From the NCBI GenBank assembly GCA_026545765.1, contig CM048839.1:17236566-17300565 (forward strand): DNA of 64,000 nucleotides, written 5' to 3'. A program made the position numbers and the translations under genes. Source of the stretch: Plantago major (taxonomy: Eukaryota > Streptophyta > Magnoliopsida > Lamiales > Plantaginaceae). Below the pieces are notes generated by a model, which saw nothing but the letters and a program-made list of their open reading frames with translations, searched no databases and had not been told where the DNA came from. Of this stretch, positions 1 to 10,331 are shown piece after piece; the first letter of the stretch is position 1; the number at the start of each line of letters is the position of its first letter.

Positions 1-1
1 C

Positions 2-971
2 CAAGCTGCTCTTGACAAGGAGTACGAGCTGGCTTGCGGACTCCCTGAGGTTGAGCGGGTCGGAGGGCTGGATGGGCTATACCAACGGGTAAGTAATCTT
101 TGGATGCTCTTCTTGGTTTGTTCTTAGTATGACAAAAGTGCAACTTATATTCTTACGGACTTCTCGCAGCTCGGCTGTTTCGTCAGGGCCATGCAATGGA
201 AGGCCGCTGAACGCGCTACCATTGAGGAGGACCTCCACAAGGCTGTGGCCACTTCCGCGGATGAGGCGGAGAAGGCGAAGCAATTGGAGATGCGGCTGAA
301 AGAGCAAGAAGTGAAGTTCCATAAGCTGAAGGCCAGCTGGGAAGAAATCAAGGCGGACCTCGACTGCCAGGAGAACTTTGTCGACAAGTCGATGAAGGAT
401 TTTCTGGATTCCAAGGATATACTACTCGGAGGCCTCCAATATGCCCGTCTTCAAGCTGGTCGTGTCTTCATGGAGTCCGACTCCTTCAAGTTCTTGACGG
501 CGGACAAATCCGATGCTTCCCGCCTGGATGGGTTCGTGTCCGCTATCGACAATCGCGATCAAGGGACTACTTCCACCGGACTTTAACTGGAAGGCGGAAG
601 GTTTAATCCCTTCAGCGGATGCTAATGGCATGGAAGTCCCTGTAGACAGTGTCTCGGACGAACAGTTGGCCGCGTGCGAGTTTGCAGAACTCGTCACTGA
701 TGAAGGTGAGATCGAGATCCGAAATGGCGGGCCCTTCCTCCCGAGATGGGTCCCGGATGCTCTCCGAAAGGTATGCTTTGTACCTTTCGACAATTACCGG
801 GCTTTCCTGAAGAAGTGGTTCTCCCTGCCTTGCCGGGTCGTTGGTCTTCCCGCGGATTTCAACTTGTTCAATATTGTTGAATCCCTTGCCGCGCAAGCCA
901 CCTCCAACGCGCCCCATGTCGATCCGCCTCAAGCTGGTGAAGCTGGTCCGAGCCAAGCTGGGCCTCAGTGA
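2..971 (+). pseudogene. Antisense ORF of the gypsy element, C-terminal coiled-coil part
   Basis: This reading frame runs opposite to the retrotransposon genes and enters from the left edge. The first exon piece (2-88) ends at a canonical donor (gtaagt at 89). The acceptor ttctcgcag ends at 169, and the frame reopens at 170 with no stop until about 586. The protein is rich in A, E, K and L with heptad-like spacing (for example EEDLHKAVATSADEAEKAK), which suggests a coiled coil. A frameshift near 550-585 moves it into the frame that ends at 971. Antisense ORFs with a 'putative gypsy type transposon' domain followed by a coiled coil are common in plant Tat elements. The diagnostic N-terminal domain would lie outside the window, so the family name is inferred. 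Role unknown. Confidence 0.5.
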
Positions 972-1392
972 GATGTCCGGGGTATGCCCCATTGAAATTT
1001 TGTATTTGCTGAATCTTTCTGTTGGATTTGCATCTTTTGATATCTCGGAATGTCACTACCTACTATAGCAATGTTTCGTATTTAATCCGAGGAGTTGAAC
1101 CTCCTATGCTTCCGAACTATTACTCGCTCTCTTCTTCCTTCCTTTTTATCTGTTGTTCATAAGCTGAGTTATTATAAATTACCCATCTCTTAAGAGCACG
1201 GACCGCTGTAGATGGCATCTGATGTAGAAATCAGACCATCATCTTTCCGATACTCGAATTGCTCACTGGGATGTCTAATTCTTCTAGAAGGAGGAAGGTG
1301 AAACAGTGAAATAGTCATTATGACTTCGTCTTTTCATCTCCCCCGTCGTCGGATTATCGACATGTGGCGAGATCTTGAGGACCCGTCGCAAC
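972..1392. other. Spacer inside the gypsy 3' region
   Basis: No coding frame stands out. The stretch lies between the end of the first antisense ORF and the TATA box of the next + strand unit, and may hold its promoter. No repeat was recognised. Confidence 0.4.
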
Positions 1393-1400
1393 TATAAATA
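1393..1400 (+). promoter_or_regulatory. TATA box for an antisense unit
   Basis: A clean TATAAATA motif lies 108 bp upstream of an in-frame ATG at 1501. The intervening tract is pyrimidine-rich, as in plant 5' leaders. It points against the direction of the gypsy genes. Confidence 0.4.
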
Positions 1401-1500
1401 AGGGTGTGGTAATTCTTCCCTTTTTCACTGTTGTACCCTTCTTCGCTTTGTGTTTTGTTTCACTGATTCCAGCCATCCACAAAAGCCGGAGTTCTCCAGG

Positions 1501-1952
1501 ATGTCGGAATCTGAAGACGAGGAATATCAGCACTGGGTAAATTGTGCTTGTGGGCACATGCATCCACCAATTTACCCGGGTACGGGGACCGCAGATGACC
1601 CGATCCTCCTTGATTTTGAAGGCGATCAACCTCTATGTCCGGGAATAGCTAGGAGGCGAGCCGAGGAAGAGAAGGAGCGGACGCTGAAGCTGATCCGTAG
1701 GAGGATCCGCATACAGCAGCAAGTCGTCAGGGCCGAGGTGGAGGCTCGGAGTCCCAAGGCTCGACTTCCGGAGTCTGGTGAAGGAACAAGGCGGGGTATG
1801 CCCCGTGGATGCATGTACTTATCCTTAGAAGTTTTCACATTGTACCTCTGTTTTGTAGCTTTTCGGATAATTTTATCTATAAAATTCGAACCATTTCTCC
1901 TTGGGTGAGATCGCCATCTTTTTCTTGTGCAGACTTCGTCGGATTATATTGA
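1501..1952 (+). CDS. Small antisense ORF, probably two exons, function unknown
   Basis: The ATG at 1501 opens a frame of about 98 codons that begins MSESEDEEYQHWVNCACGHM. It has an acidic N-terminus, a Cys/His cluster (CACGH) and then a strongly basic Arg/Glu-rich helix-like part around residues 55-85 that could form a coiled coil. A GT donor at 1796 and a pyrimidine-rich acceptor ending at 1932 (cttgtgcag) would add a short second exon stopping at 1950-1952. Without splicing the frame runs on to 1908. It sits inside the 3' region of the gypsy element with its own TATA box upstream. I do not recognise the protein. It could be a captured or element-specific accessory gene, or non-coding. Confidence 0.35.
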
Positions 1953-2137
1953 CGCACATATCTTTGTAAGATGACCAACAAACTCGGACGTGGTGGAAGG
2001 GTTTGTTTAGGCTTGATTGGGTTTAGGCTTGATTGGATAAACCCGTCTGGCCCAACACTGTTCAACCCAAATGAATAGTTTAAGCCCATTGTCGACGTCG
2101 AAGTTCTGACGTGTCGGACGCCTATTGGTTCGTCACT

Positions 2138-2790
2138 TCTATAAATACTGCGGATCCCTCTTGGCCTTGGTCGCTCAAGTCCAACTTCCAATTTCCAAAT
2201 CTACTCAATAGCAAGAAGACGGTCTCTTGAATAGTTTCCCCCTCTTGACTCCCGTCCACTCTCAAGTCGGCGTTCATCCTGAGCTTGAGAGTGGCGTGGG
2301 TCTAGAGGGGAAAATTGTTGAAGATCAGTCACCGAAAGGCATAGATCTCGGTTTAAATGTATACCTGTCCGTCTCCTCTGCTTTCTTCCAACCCCAATTT
2401 AGTGGTTCAAATCTCTCTTATATTGGAAATGGTTTTCGAATTTCAAGAGAGTTTGAGCCACTAAAGCCGGTGAGGCGGAAATCCCTTCCTGTCCGTACTT
2501 CGTTTTCCCCGGACAAAGGACTTGCATTGCCATGTTTTGGTGGTATCCTGAAGGATTCCAGCACGTTTAACCATTCTCTTGTGTGCAGGTAGATCGAGTT
2601 CCTGGCCTCCGCGGAAACCAGACTTGCCGCTTGACACGGAAGAAGTTTTTCCTGGGAACGATCTTTACCGAGATGACGATTCCGAGACGCTTTCTGCATT
2701 TTTCAGATTATGTCCGTAAGTCCGGATAATCGATCCGGATTGTAAATTGTATGCATAAGATTATGTATAATCCGTCTTTGTATGAATGAA
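2138..2790 (+). other. Third antisense unit: TATA box, open frame, spliced tail, poly(A)-like end
   Basis: A TATA motif (TCTATAAATA at 2138-2147) is followed by a stop-free stretch of about 120 codons (2227-2592) that has no good ATG. A splice acceptor tract ending tgtgcag at 2588 is followed by an open exon to a TAA at 2717-2719, and then by AT-rich sequence with plant-like near-upstream elements (about 2745-2785, including aatgaaat). This looks like the 3' end of a + strand transcript that meets the integrase gene tail to tail. The lack of a start codon means it may be decayed or non-coding. Confidence 0.3.
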
Positions 2791-3023
2791 ATCTCTTGCT
2801 TTCGTTGTTGTTAAACGAACGGTAAATCTCAGATGCGTAAATCAAAAAATCACAAATCGAAAGATAGAGGTTGTATTGATTTGCCGGAAATTCAATTACA
2901 ACTTGCGGGCTCTATGGCCAATGGCAAAAGGACCAAAAAGAAACAGAACTGACGGAGTTCCTTGTAACAAGTAGTTGAAATTGAGATGATCAATCGACAT
3001 GATGGAGATCCGTGCAGTTATCT
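2791..3023. other. Convergent spacer between antisense unit and integrase stop
   Basis: No frame of note. It separates the presumed 3' end of the + strand unit from the stop codon of the - strand integrase. Confidence 0.4.
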
Positions 3024-3896
3024 TTATGCGTAGAACTTCTGAAGGTTTCTAGCATTCCACAGACGCTTGAGGGGATGTGCGTTTTCATCTTCTAATTCAT
3101 AACTCCCATTTACTCTTGCCCCGACAATCTTGTAGGGTCCTTCCCACTTGGGCTTGAGTTTTCTAATATTGTTCAAAATGTCGGCTCGTCGAAGCGCCAG
3201 GTCCCCGACTTGCAAGTTAGCCGCACGAATGTTCCTGTTGTAGGTTCGGGCAGCAGTTGCCTGATACCTAAGGATATTCGCCAGTGCCTCAAACCTTTTT
3301 TGTTCAAGCATGTCCAGGTCGAATATCCGAGCTTCTCGGTTTGCTTTGTCTTCGAACTCTCGGATTCTCAAAGTCTCTATGGCAATCTCGGATGGTATGA
3401 CTGCCTCTGAACCATATACCAAGGAAAATGGAGTTTCTTTGGTCGCAGTCCGTGCAGTTGTGCGATGTGCCCACAGCACGCCTTCCAGGTCGTCCGCCCA
3501 GCTTTCTTGCGAAGTTCTTAACCGCTTCTCGAGGATCTTGACAATTGTTTTGTTTGTGGACTCAGCCTGTCCATTTGCTTGCGGGTATCCAACATATGTA
3601 AAACGTTGCTCGATTTTGAAGGACGTCAGCCATTCCTTGAGCCTATGTCCTGAGAACTGGGCACCATTATCCGAGACTAGGACTCTTGGTAGGCCGAAGC
3701 GGCAAATGATATTCTTCCAAATGAAGGTCCGCACTCGACTTTCCGTGATGGTCGCTACAGCCTCCGCTTCTACCCACTTGGTAAAATATTCTACCGCCAC
3801 AATGAGAAATTTTTTCTGTTGGGTACCCCTCGGAAATGGTCCGACAATATCGATACCCCACTGATCGAACGGACACGCTATGATTGACGGAATCAT
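3024..3896 (-). pseudogene. Gypsy integrase, catalytic core and C-terminal domain
   Basis: A 290-residue open frame of a retroviral-type integrase, the enzyme that inserts the element cDNA into host DNA. The catalytic triad is visible: D in WGIDIVGPF, D in VSDNGAQFSG, and E in NGQAESTNKT. It is followed by the conserved WADDLEGVLWAHRTT segment and a C-terminal LKPKWEGPYKI stretch typical of Ty3/gypsy integrases. The zinc-binding N-terminus lies upstream in another frame (3893-4249), so the full protein is broken even though this segment is clean. It ends at TAA/TGA-type stop 3024-3026 and is the last gene of pol. Confidence 0.85.
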
Positions 3897-4249
3897 AGGG
3901 TTCGTCGGGCGATGTGGGATGTTTGCGTAATATTGGCAATCCTGACATCTCCGGGCGTGGTCGGCGGAATCTTTACCGATGGTAGGCCAATAGTAGCCTT
4001 GTCGTATGATTTTCTGGGCGAGAGTCCTCCCGGAATGACTCCACAGCTTCCGTTAGTGTATCTCTTCCAAAGACGGCTGTGCTTGTGGTTCAAGCATCTC
4101 GTGAGTCCGGAAAAAGATCTCTTGTACAAATCATCACCCATTATAAAATATCTATTTGCTCGGCATTGCACATTCCTTGATTCTTCGGATCGACCGCAAA
4201 GATCCGTCCTTGAGATAGTTAAAATGTCATCCATCCGGTTTCGTGTCAA
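3893..4249 (-). pseudogene. Gypsy integrase N-terminal (zinc-binding) region, frameshifted
   Basis: This frame starts with residues typical of the linker and HHCC domain of gypsy integrase (FIMGDDLYKRSFSG). It loses register after about residue 50. The expected His and Cys ligands then appear split over neighbouring frames, and the frame rejoins the core near 3893. At least one insertion or deletion is needed between roughly 3950 and 4100. It is annotated as part of the same broken pol gene. Confidence 0.6.
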
Positions 4250-4261
4250 GTATCATGACCG

Positions 4262-5857
4262 TTAACTGGGACTCATGACGGATGAATCAAGAATGGTGAG
4301 TAGAATTACTCTCCTTGTGTCCAAAGTCAGCCAGAGATGCGTATTTTGCCAAGGCATCACTCTTCTGCTCCAAGCTCTGTCAAACTTTTCCAAGGTGAAT
4401 TCCTCGAAGTGGCTGGCCTCATTCTTGAGTAGCTCAAGATACTTGATCATCGAAGGACCTTTTGTGGCAAAACTTCCTGAAAATCGGGCCTCGACGAGCT
4501 GTGAGTCCGTGTAAGCTTTGACCTTCCGGGCTTGGAGTGACTTGGCTAGACGCAGCCCCACTAAAAGTGCCTCATACTCAGCCTCATTATTGGTAACTTT
4601 GAACCCCAAGGAAATCGCATAGTCGAGTTCCGCGCCATCTGGGCTTTTAAGGTAGATTCCAATTCCTCCCACTCTTCCGGTGGAAGAACCATCCACTTCT
4701 AATGTCCAGATATCGGAAGGATGTTCTTGGGTTTGGAGATCTCCTGTGAGCTGCAGGGGTTCCGCTCTTGGTTCATCCCCTCCCGTGATTTCCATTCTGA
4801 TGGTGTCAGCACTGGAGTTCCTGGGAACATCACCAAGTAGAAACATTTGGTCGACCCGAGTTTCCCCATCTGACAAAGGAAAAGGCCGATTGATGAACTG
4901 GGCTTCCTCGAGGTTTTCCGGGTTGAACTTTGGCGGAATTGGCTTCCGGACAATCTGCTTAGTGATTAAGCACTCGAGCACCTGCTTGTCAGGGACTTTC
5001 TCTGAATCCTTCTCTGGATAATCCGCTAAGAAGTCGGCGAGGACTTGAGCCTTTTTGGCTGACGGAGCCTGGTAGAAAATGTCGTATTCGCTTAGCTCGA
5101 TCGCCCACTTAGAGAGTTGTCCTGATTGGTCGGGCTTTCCTAGGACCTGTTTCAAAGGTTCCGCAGTTAGTACCACTATTTTGTGAGACTTAAAATAAGG
5201 TTTTAACCGTCTGGCGGTATAAACTAAGGCGTATGCGAGTTTCTCGATCTTCACGTATCTTGTCTCCGCCCCAGCAAGGGCTTTGCTAAGATAGTAAATC
5301 GGCAAATGCTCATTAGCCTGAATCCGTACTAATACGGAGCTCATTGCCTCTTCCGTGATTGCTAGGTAGAGGTAGAGCGGTTCTCCTTCGACGGGCTTGG
5401 AGAGCAGTGGAGGGGAATGGAGGTACTCTTTCAGTTTCTCGAAAGCCTCAGAACATTCCGCGGTCCACACAAAGTTCTCTCCTTTCCGGAGGATTTTGAA
5501 GAACGGAAGATTCTTCTCCGCTGATCGGGAAATGAAACGACTTAAGGACATTAGACGCCCAATAAGCTGTTGTACCTCGTTGAGGTTCTTCGGATGGGGC
5601 AAATCTAGGATTGCCTTGATCTTCTCGGGGTTTGCACTTATCCCTCTTTCTGTGACCATGTATCCCAGAAACTTGCCTCCTTTCACCCCGAGCGTACACT
5701 TTTCGGGGTTCAACTTCATTCCATACTTCCGAAGAATGGAAAAGCAATTGTTGAGATGCTCAATATGCTCTTCTTCAGTCTTACTTTTAACAAGCATATC
5801 ATCTACGTAGACTTCCATAGTCTTGCCCAACTCCCCCTTGAACATTTTATTCACCAA
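4262..5857 (-). pseudogene. Gypsy RT palm/thumb, degenerate RNase H and second RNase H
   Basis: A 531-residue open frame. Residues 17-20 are the RT catalytic YVDD. Residues about 100-290 are the usual gypsy RNase H, but its first catalytic Asp is absent: residues 161-166 read LYLYLA where Asp is expected. A second RNase H of the RVT_3 type begins near residue 380. It has D389 (LEVDGSS), E425/E427 (TNNEAEYEALL) and D451 (YTDSQLV), so this copy carries the catalytic set. A dual RNase H with a dead first copy is the known signature of Tat-lineage elements. The fingers of the RT lie in the next frame (5851-6369), and the C-terminus of this frame leaves homology, so the gene is interrupted on both sides. 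Confidence 0.85.
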
Positions 5858-6369
5858 ATCACCGGTATGTAGCTCCAGCGTTCTTCAACCCGAATGGCAT
5901 CACCTTGAACAAGATACTCCTCCCCGCCAAGAAGGCTGTTTTCTTGATGTCGCCTTGGCCATCCGGATTTGATAGAAGCCCGAAATGCGCCCATGAAGTA
6001 GGGCGCACATCCCGCGGTAGAATCTACCAACTGGTCTATGCGAGGTAGGGGATAAGGATCCTTTGGACAAAACTTGTTGAGCCTTGTGAAGTCGTTGCAC
6101 ATCCTCCACTTTCCAGGGGCCTTCTCGACGAGTACCACGTTACAGACCCAGTCCGAGTACCTAACTTCTTCAATGTGCCCGGCTTTTAAGAGCCGGTCCA
6201 CTTCCGTAGATATTATTGCGTCCTTGACTGGGCCAAAGTCTTTCCTCTTCTGTCGGATATATTTGATCGAGGGATCCATGTTCAGACGGTGAACAGTGAT
6301 TCTCGGATCTATTCCCTTCAAATCATCAAGACTCCAAGCAACACGTCCTGTTGTCTCGGAGACAAGCAA
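5851..6369 (-). pseudogene. Gypsy RT N-terminal fingers, frameshifted
   Basis: The first about 115 residues match gypsy RT: a GRVAWSLDDLKGIDP segment, then DRLLKAGHIEEVRYSDWVCN, KAPGKWRMCNDFTRLNKFCP and DPYPLPRIDQLVD. After that the register slips near 5985-6000, where the expected FMDAYSGF-like motif is spread over two frames. The RT continues at 5857 in the frame to the left. It is part of the same disrupted pol. Confidence 0.8.
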
Positions 6370-7096
6370 TAAGTTTCATTTCCACTTCTGTGCTCATCTC
6401 TGTTCCGATTCTAGTCTTCTTATCCGGGCTTCCAACAACAATCTCGATTTCCTTGAGAGTTTCGTGAGGCTCGATCCGTGCAGTTCTAGGGAACTTCTCC
6501 TTAGGGCTTCCTACCCCTATCTGCGGATTCTCCTGTTTGGGCGGGAGAACAACTCTCGGATCGGAGGTCACCGTGACTGCCAAAACGGGGGCAGATGCCC
6601 TTCTCGTGGACATAATGTAACGCTCCCAAGCTTCTCGGATATTTCCTACCTCTTCTCCTACTCCGAAGGGAGTAGGAAATCTCATTCTGTTGTGTAAGGT
6701 GGATGAAATAGCCCGGAATTGATTGAGTCCTGGGCGCCCAAAGATGGCGTTATAGTCGAAGGTCCGATCAACCACGACAAATCGGACCGACTGTGTTACC
6801 CTGGCCGGGAAGGTTCCGAGTGAAACGTGCAACGTAACACTTCCTAGTGGTCGAACGGTTCCTCCTCCAAACCCTAGTATAGAGGTGTGAACTCTGTCGT
6901 AGCGGATTCTTCCCAACTCCATCTGATCTAGTGTCCTCTTAGAGATGATATTCGAAGAACTCCCGGTATCCACCAGAATTTTGTTCACTCGATAAGTCGC
7001 GATGGTCAATGAAACTACAAGAGGAACGTCCGGGTCGTCAATCTCCTCGCCTCCGCCAGAGGGAGGGAATTTCGCTATCGTCGAAAGATATTGCAT
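6326..7096 (-). pseudogene. Gypsy aspartic protease region
   Basis: A 256-residue frame with the retroviral-type protease motif DTGSS in KILVDTGSSSNIIS, followed by YNAIFGRPGLN, both characteristic of plant gypsy proteases. The enzyme cleaves the gag-pol polyprotein. The frame overlaps the start of the RT fragment and is out of register with gag, so a frameshift separates them. Confidence 0.8.
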
Positions 7097-7174
7097 TTGT
7101 TCCTTGAATCGCGGGCACCGTGACGCCTGTCATTGTTAGAAGGTTTTGGGTCCGCTCCCTTGCATTCCTCGCTA

Positions 7175-7756
7175 TCACCTCAGGAGGTCCGCTGCGATAG
7201 TGTTGATCACTCCGCTGTACGGAGGGTTCTCCATTTCCGTCTCGTCGCCGTATCCGTACGGATGTCCTCCCCTGTGTGGCGGATAACCCACTGGCGGAGG
7301 TGGCAAAGATAGTGGGTGAGGTGGTGGGTCGGCAGCGTTATCCTCCCTTCTCCGCTCCGTTCTATCGTGCCTGGAGGGCTCGTCCGCATATATGTGCTCC
7401 TTCAACTTGCCTTCTCTCACGGTGTTCGACCTCATTTTAGCTGACACGATCGTCGATCTCATGGCCTCTGCTTCTTGTGAAATTTGCGGTATCCTTTGCA
7501 TTTCTCCGATTGTGGGATGGCTTTGGCCATTGGACGTCCAACTTTTTCTCAACAATAGTGGCCAAGATGTCGGATCTCGGCTTATTGAGGCACGTGTAGT
7601 CCGCGAATCTCCTGGGCGGACTCCTCTCCCTGTAAATGCCTTTGTCTCTGTGATCTTTCTTCGGGTCGAACTTCCCCTGGCGTTGCTCTTGTTTTTGCGG
7701 TTCCTTTCCCTTCTTCGATCCTGCTCGGACTGGTACGTTCCTTCGGTATTCTTCAC
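7175..7756 (-). pseudogene. Gypsy gag C-terminal region, decayed
   Basis: A basic, low-complexity frame (RRRERNRKN, then Pro-rich PPPHPLSLPPPPVGYPP). It sits where the C-terminal part of gag and its nucleocapsid region belong. No intact CCHC knuckle can be read in one frame. Pieces of the usual gag C-terminal motif appear scattered over other frames near 7430-7600, which points to small insertions and deletions. Confidence 0.55.
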
Positions 7757-7907
7757 TGTCAGATTGTCCTCAGTGCTTCCTCACTTCTCCTTTCATAGAG
7801 CTAGCTCCTCGAGTTGTTGAGTAAGAATTATATTAAGTGACTAGGAGCTTCTCCGAAGTACTATCGGCTTAACTCGAGTACTTCCGTGTTAAGCGATCTA
7901 GGAAAGT

Positions 7908-9089
7908 TCAAAGATCTTCTGTTCCCTTTGGATGACTTGACCAGTGCTCTACAAGACGTTTTCTTCTTTTTGATTTTCCGAATCGTGCTAAGAATTTTGA
8001 AGACAGATCTGCATACGACCTTATTAACTTGTTTGGCAAAGCGGTGTACCAATCCATAGCCGTGCCGAAGAGGGTGGATGAGAACGTAAGGGCTTTAGTA
8101 TTGTCACTCAGCCCCTTGGAATCCATCTTGCTGTTGTACCTTGTCAGGTGACCCACGGGACAAGTATCCCCATAGTAGTACTCCAAGTTCGGAATCACTT
8201 GGTCCGAGTTTCTATTTCTTTCCTTTTCCCTCATGATATCATCACACAGAGGGTTTGGTGTACTTGTAGTGATCTGCTCGTGGTCTTTTACCAGGCGTCC
8301 GAGGTTCAGGATTTGGGTTTCCAAAGCTTTTTGTTGGGCGTAAATTTCATCAGCTGTCATGACCTCTCCTGTCCGTGGATGGACTGCGACATCCGCGGGG
8401 AGTTCGTCTAGCCGGACAACTGGAATGGTTTCTGCTACATGATCCCTGTTCCTCATGGGAGCTTGTCGCGGACCTCCTGGCTGCCTGTTACCTCCTTCTT
8501 GGTACTCTCTCCTCCCATTCGGGCTTCCTTCACCCCGAACCTGCGAAGCAGAGGCCCGTCGGTCTAGAAGGTTTCGCAAATCCTCATGGGGCAGCCGATC
8601 TCCCAACCTCTGTTGGATCGGATGCTGTCTGTTTCTTGACAAGGCGGGCTCCACTTGAACCGCAGTGACCACTGGCAGAGTGGCTTGCTGAGGGTGGGCA
8701 TTGTTAGACCCCAGGCATCCTTGGATAATCGTGAGCAACCTATCAAACTGGGTTTCGCTTAGTCCGAGGTCGCTTGTGCGGACAACGCGACCATCGGGCA
8801 TCGTAAACTGTTGACCTGTGGTAGGGCCTTGAGCTTCTGCCGGAGAAGCTCGTGCTACCCCTTCTCCATGGTCCGTAGGCACGATATTCACAGGGATGCT
8901 TTGGCCTCCTCTAAGCGGGGCGTCTCTTCCCTCATCCGAGGATGGGCTGGCGGTCCGCCCGTCGCTCGGATATCTCCTTCCAGCCCCAGCGGCCCTTCGT
9001 CCCCGGGTGGGAGGACGTCCTCGTGGGCGTGGTGGTGGTGTTCCCATGCCTGCAGCACTAGTCCGGGCTGTTCGTCTCGTTCTAGCCAT
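7908..9089 (-). pseudogene. Gypsy gag, capsid region
   Basis: The ATG at 9087-9089 begins MARTRRTARTSAAG, the usual start of Tat-lineage gag, soon after the primer-binding site. A long Pro/Arg-rich leader is followed near residues 220-390 by the Retrotrans_gag region (LDELPADVAVHPRTGEVMTA, LTRYNSKMDSKGLSDNTKAL, GTAMDWYTALP, SYADLSSKFLARF). It forms the virus-like particle. The frame leaves homology at about 7950, where a frameshift separates it from the next gag piece. Confidence 0.8.
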
Positions 9090-9123
9090 CAGCACAACAC
9101 AAACACAGATCTTTTTGTAAAGA

Positions 9124-9141
9124 TTCCCACAGACGGCGCCA
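9124..9141 (-). other. Primer-binding site of the gypsy element
   Basis: On the - strand the sequence TGGCGCCGTCTGTGGGAA starts three bases inside the LTR end. Plant gypsy elements commonly begin here with TGGCGCC, which matches the 3' end of a tRNA, most likely tRNA-Asp for the first nine bases. It fixes the inner edge of the 5' LTR. Confidence 0.65.
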
Positions 9142-9144
9142 AAA

Positions 9145-10007
9145 TGTTGAGGGGTAAACCTCGAACACCAACTCTACTACTGCAGGTAACCTAATCTAAA
9201 ATCCACCTCCAACTTGAAGTCCGAGAGAAGGCTTGTCCGAGCCAGAGTACCTGAAAGGACTAAGTGGGGGGGGGGGTTAGAATGGGTCACCCGGATTGCC
9301 TAAGTCAATCCGGAAGGAGGCTTTACTCAAAGGAGAGATGATAGCTCTCAATGCAATAGTAATGGGAAAGGTATTATGTCCCAGAAGACTTAGGGATAGT
9401 TGCTTTGATATTGCTTACCTTAAGGTCTTGGACCTTGTGCTATATTTATAGTTATAATGTACATATGAAGAGGTTCATAAGATGATGCCAAGTGTATGAT
9501 TCAGATTTGGACACCAATGCTCCCTTTGGCCCATAGCCCAATAGTGAACAGTAATCCAATACCGAAAAGTGGGCTTGGGAGGGTAGTTTGGACCTTTTCC
9601 CTCTGAGAGTACTGTTCCGCCTGTTGGGTCCGTGTTAGTCCCTCGGACAGATCTGTCTGCTTGGTTGATCTGCCCTTGGGTAACTCTGGATGTCCGAGCC
9701 AAGAGTCTCACGGAAGTATCTCAGTGGTTCTGTTATATACGTTTGGTCTTAATGTAACGGTGGCATCCGAGATTCTCTCGTACAGTCCGTTAGGCATCTC
9801 TGTACTGTCATGGTCAGGTTTGGAAGTCCTTTCCTTAGCCAGCTCGGACTAGCTGTGGAGATGTAGTGACTTCAGCGTACTGGTCGATTCACTTTGGTCG
9901 GACCATGTGAGGTCGGACCAGTACTGAATTGGCTAGTTAAGCCGTGATGCGCTTTAGGACACGCTCTATGGCGCCCTTAACGGATTGGACACATTTCCGT
10001 ATCAACA
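9145..10007 (-). repeat. 5' LTR of the gypsy element
   Basis: The inner end reads TGTTGAGGGG on the + strand, directly next to the primer-binding site. The outer end is placed at a matching TCAACA (10002-10007), giving TGTTGA/TCAACA inverted ends and a length of 863 bp. An alternative outer end is near 9920 (GGTCGGACCA). On the - strand an AT-rich TATAAATATA motif lies near 9438-9455 and would be the promoter. A G11 run sits at 9266-9276. The partner LTR is outside the window, so the boundary cannot be confirmed. Confidence 0.5.
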
Positions 10008-10331
10008 TGGTGCATGGTATTCCCCTAACTCTTGGCACGGAACTCCGTTTCTGTGACATGCTAGACGACGGGGGTGCTATGTTTTTTTGGCTTCGAATTA
10101 CTACTGAACAGAGGTTCTGGTTGTGGTGGGTGTGATATGTGGAGTTTCTGGATCAGTTTTAAACCTGGTTTTTGGAAGTTTTTTCTCTTGTTTTGTTGCC
10201 ATTGTCTGGAAGCTCTGTAACTCTGTTCGAGGCCTCAGTTTGAGGATACTGTGTAACGCTGGTTTGTAATTGTTTGGAACATTCCTGATGTTCCTTTATA
10301 GTGAATAAATTTTAACTTTTCAAAAAAAAAA
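10008..10331 (+). mobile_element. LINE 3' tail fragment
   Basis: The segment contains GACATGCTAGACGACGGGGG and ends with a tgttcctttatagtgaataa tract followed by A11. The LINE at 39.6-44.5 kb ends in the same way (GACATACTAGAGGACGGAGG, then cattctcatgctcc-like text, a TTAATAATTT tract and A-run). It is therefore probably the last about 320 bp of a related L1 element, cut on the left by the gypsy LTR. Confidence 0.5.

Larger units (their letters stand above)
1..10007 (-). mobile_element. Ty3/gypsy LTR retrotransposon, Tat-like lineage, 3' end beyond window
   Basis: Reading on the - strand from right to left, the order is LTR (9145 to about 10007), primer site, gag, protease, reverse transcriptase, RNase H, a second RNase H, then integrase ending near 3024. 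The gag-PR-RT-RH-IN order is that of Ty3/gypsy. A second, archaeal-type RNase H after a degenerate first one, together with antisense ORFs between integrase and the 3' LTR, is known from the Tat/Ogre/Retand group. The 3' LTR is not visible, so the element continues past position 1. Several frameshifts break the genes, so it cannot act alone. The right boundary rests on a TGTTGA/TCAACA pair of LTR ends and is less certain than the internal genes. Confidence 0.85.

Noticed and set aside
3210-3864. + strand frames across the integrase
   Set aside because: Shadow frames of the - strand integrase with no domain features.
8811-9194. + strand frames opposite gag
   Set aside because: Created by the GC-rich Pro/Arg gag leader; not supported by codon pattern or homology.
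9911-9920. Gypsy LTR outer end at 9920
   Set aside because: GGTCGGACCA is possible, but the TGTTGA/TCAACA pairing at 10007 is better; kept as an alternative.
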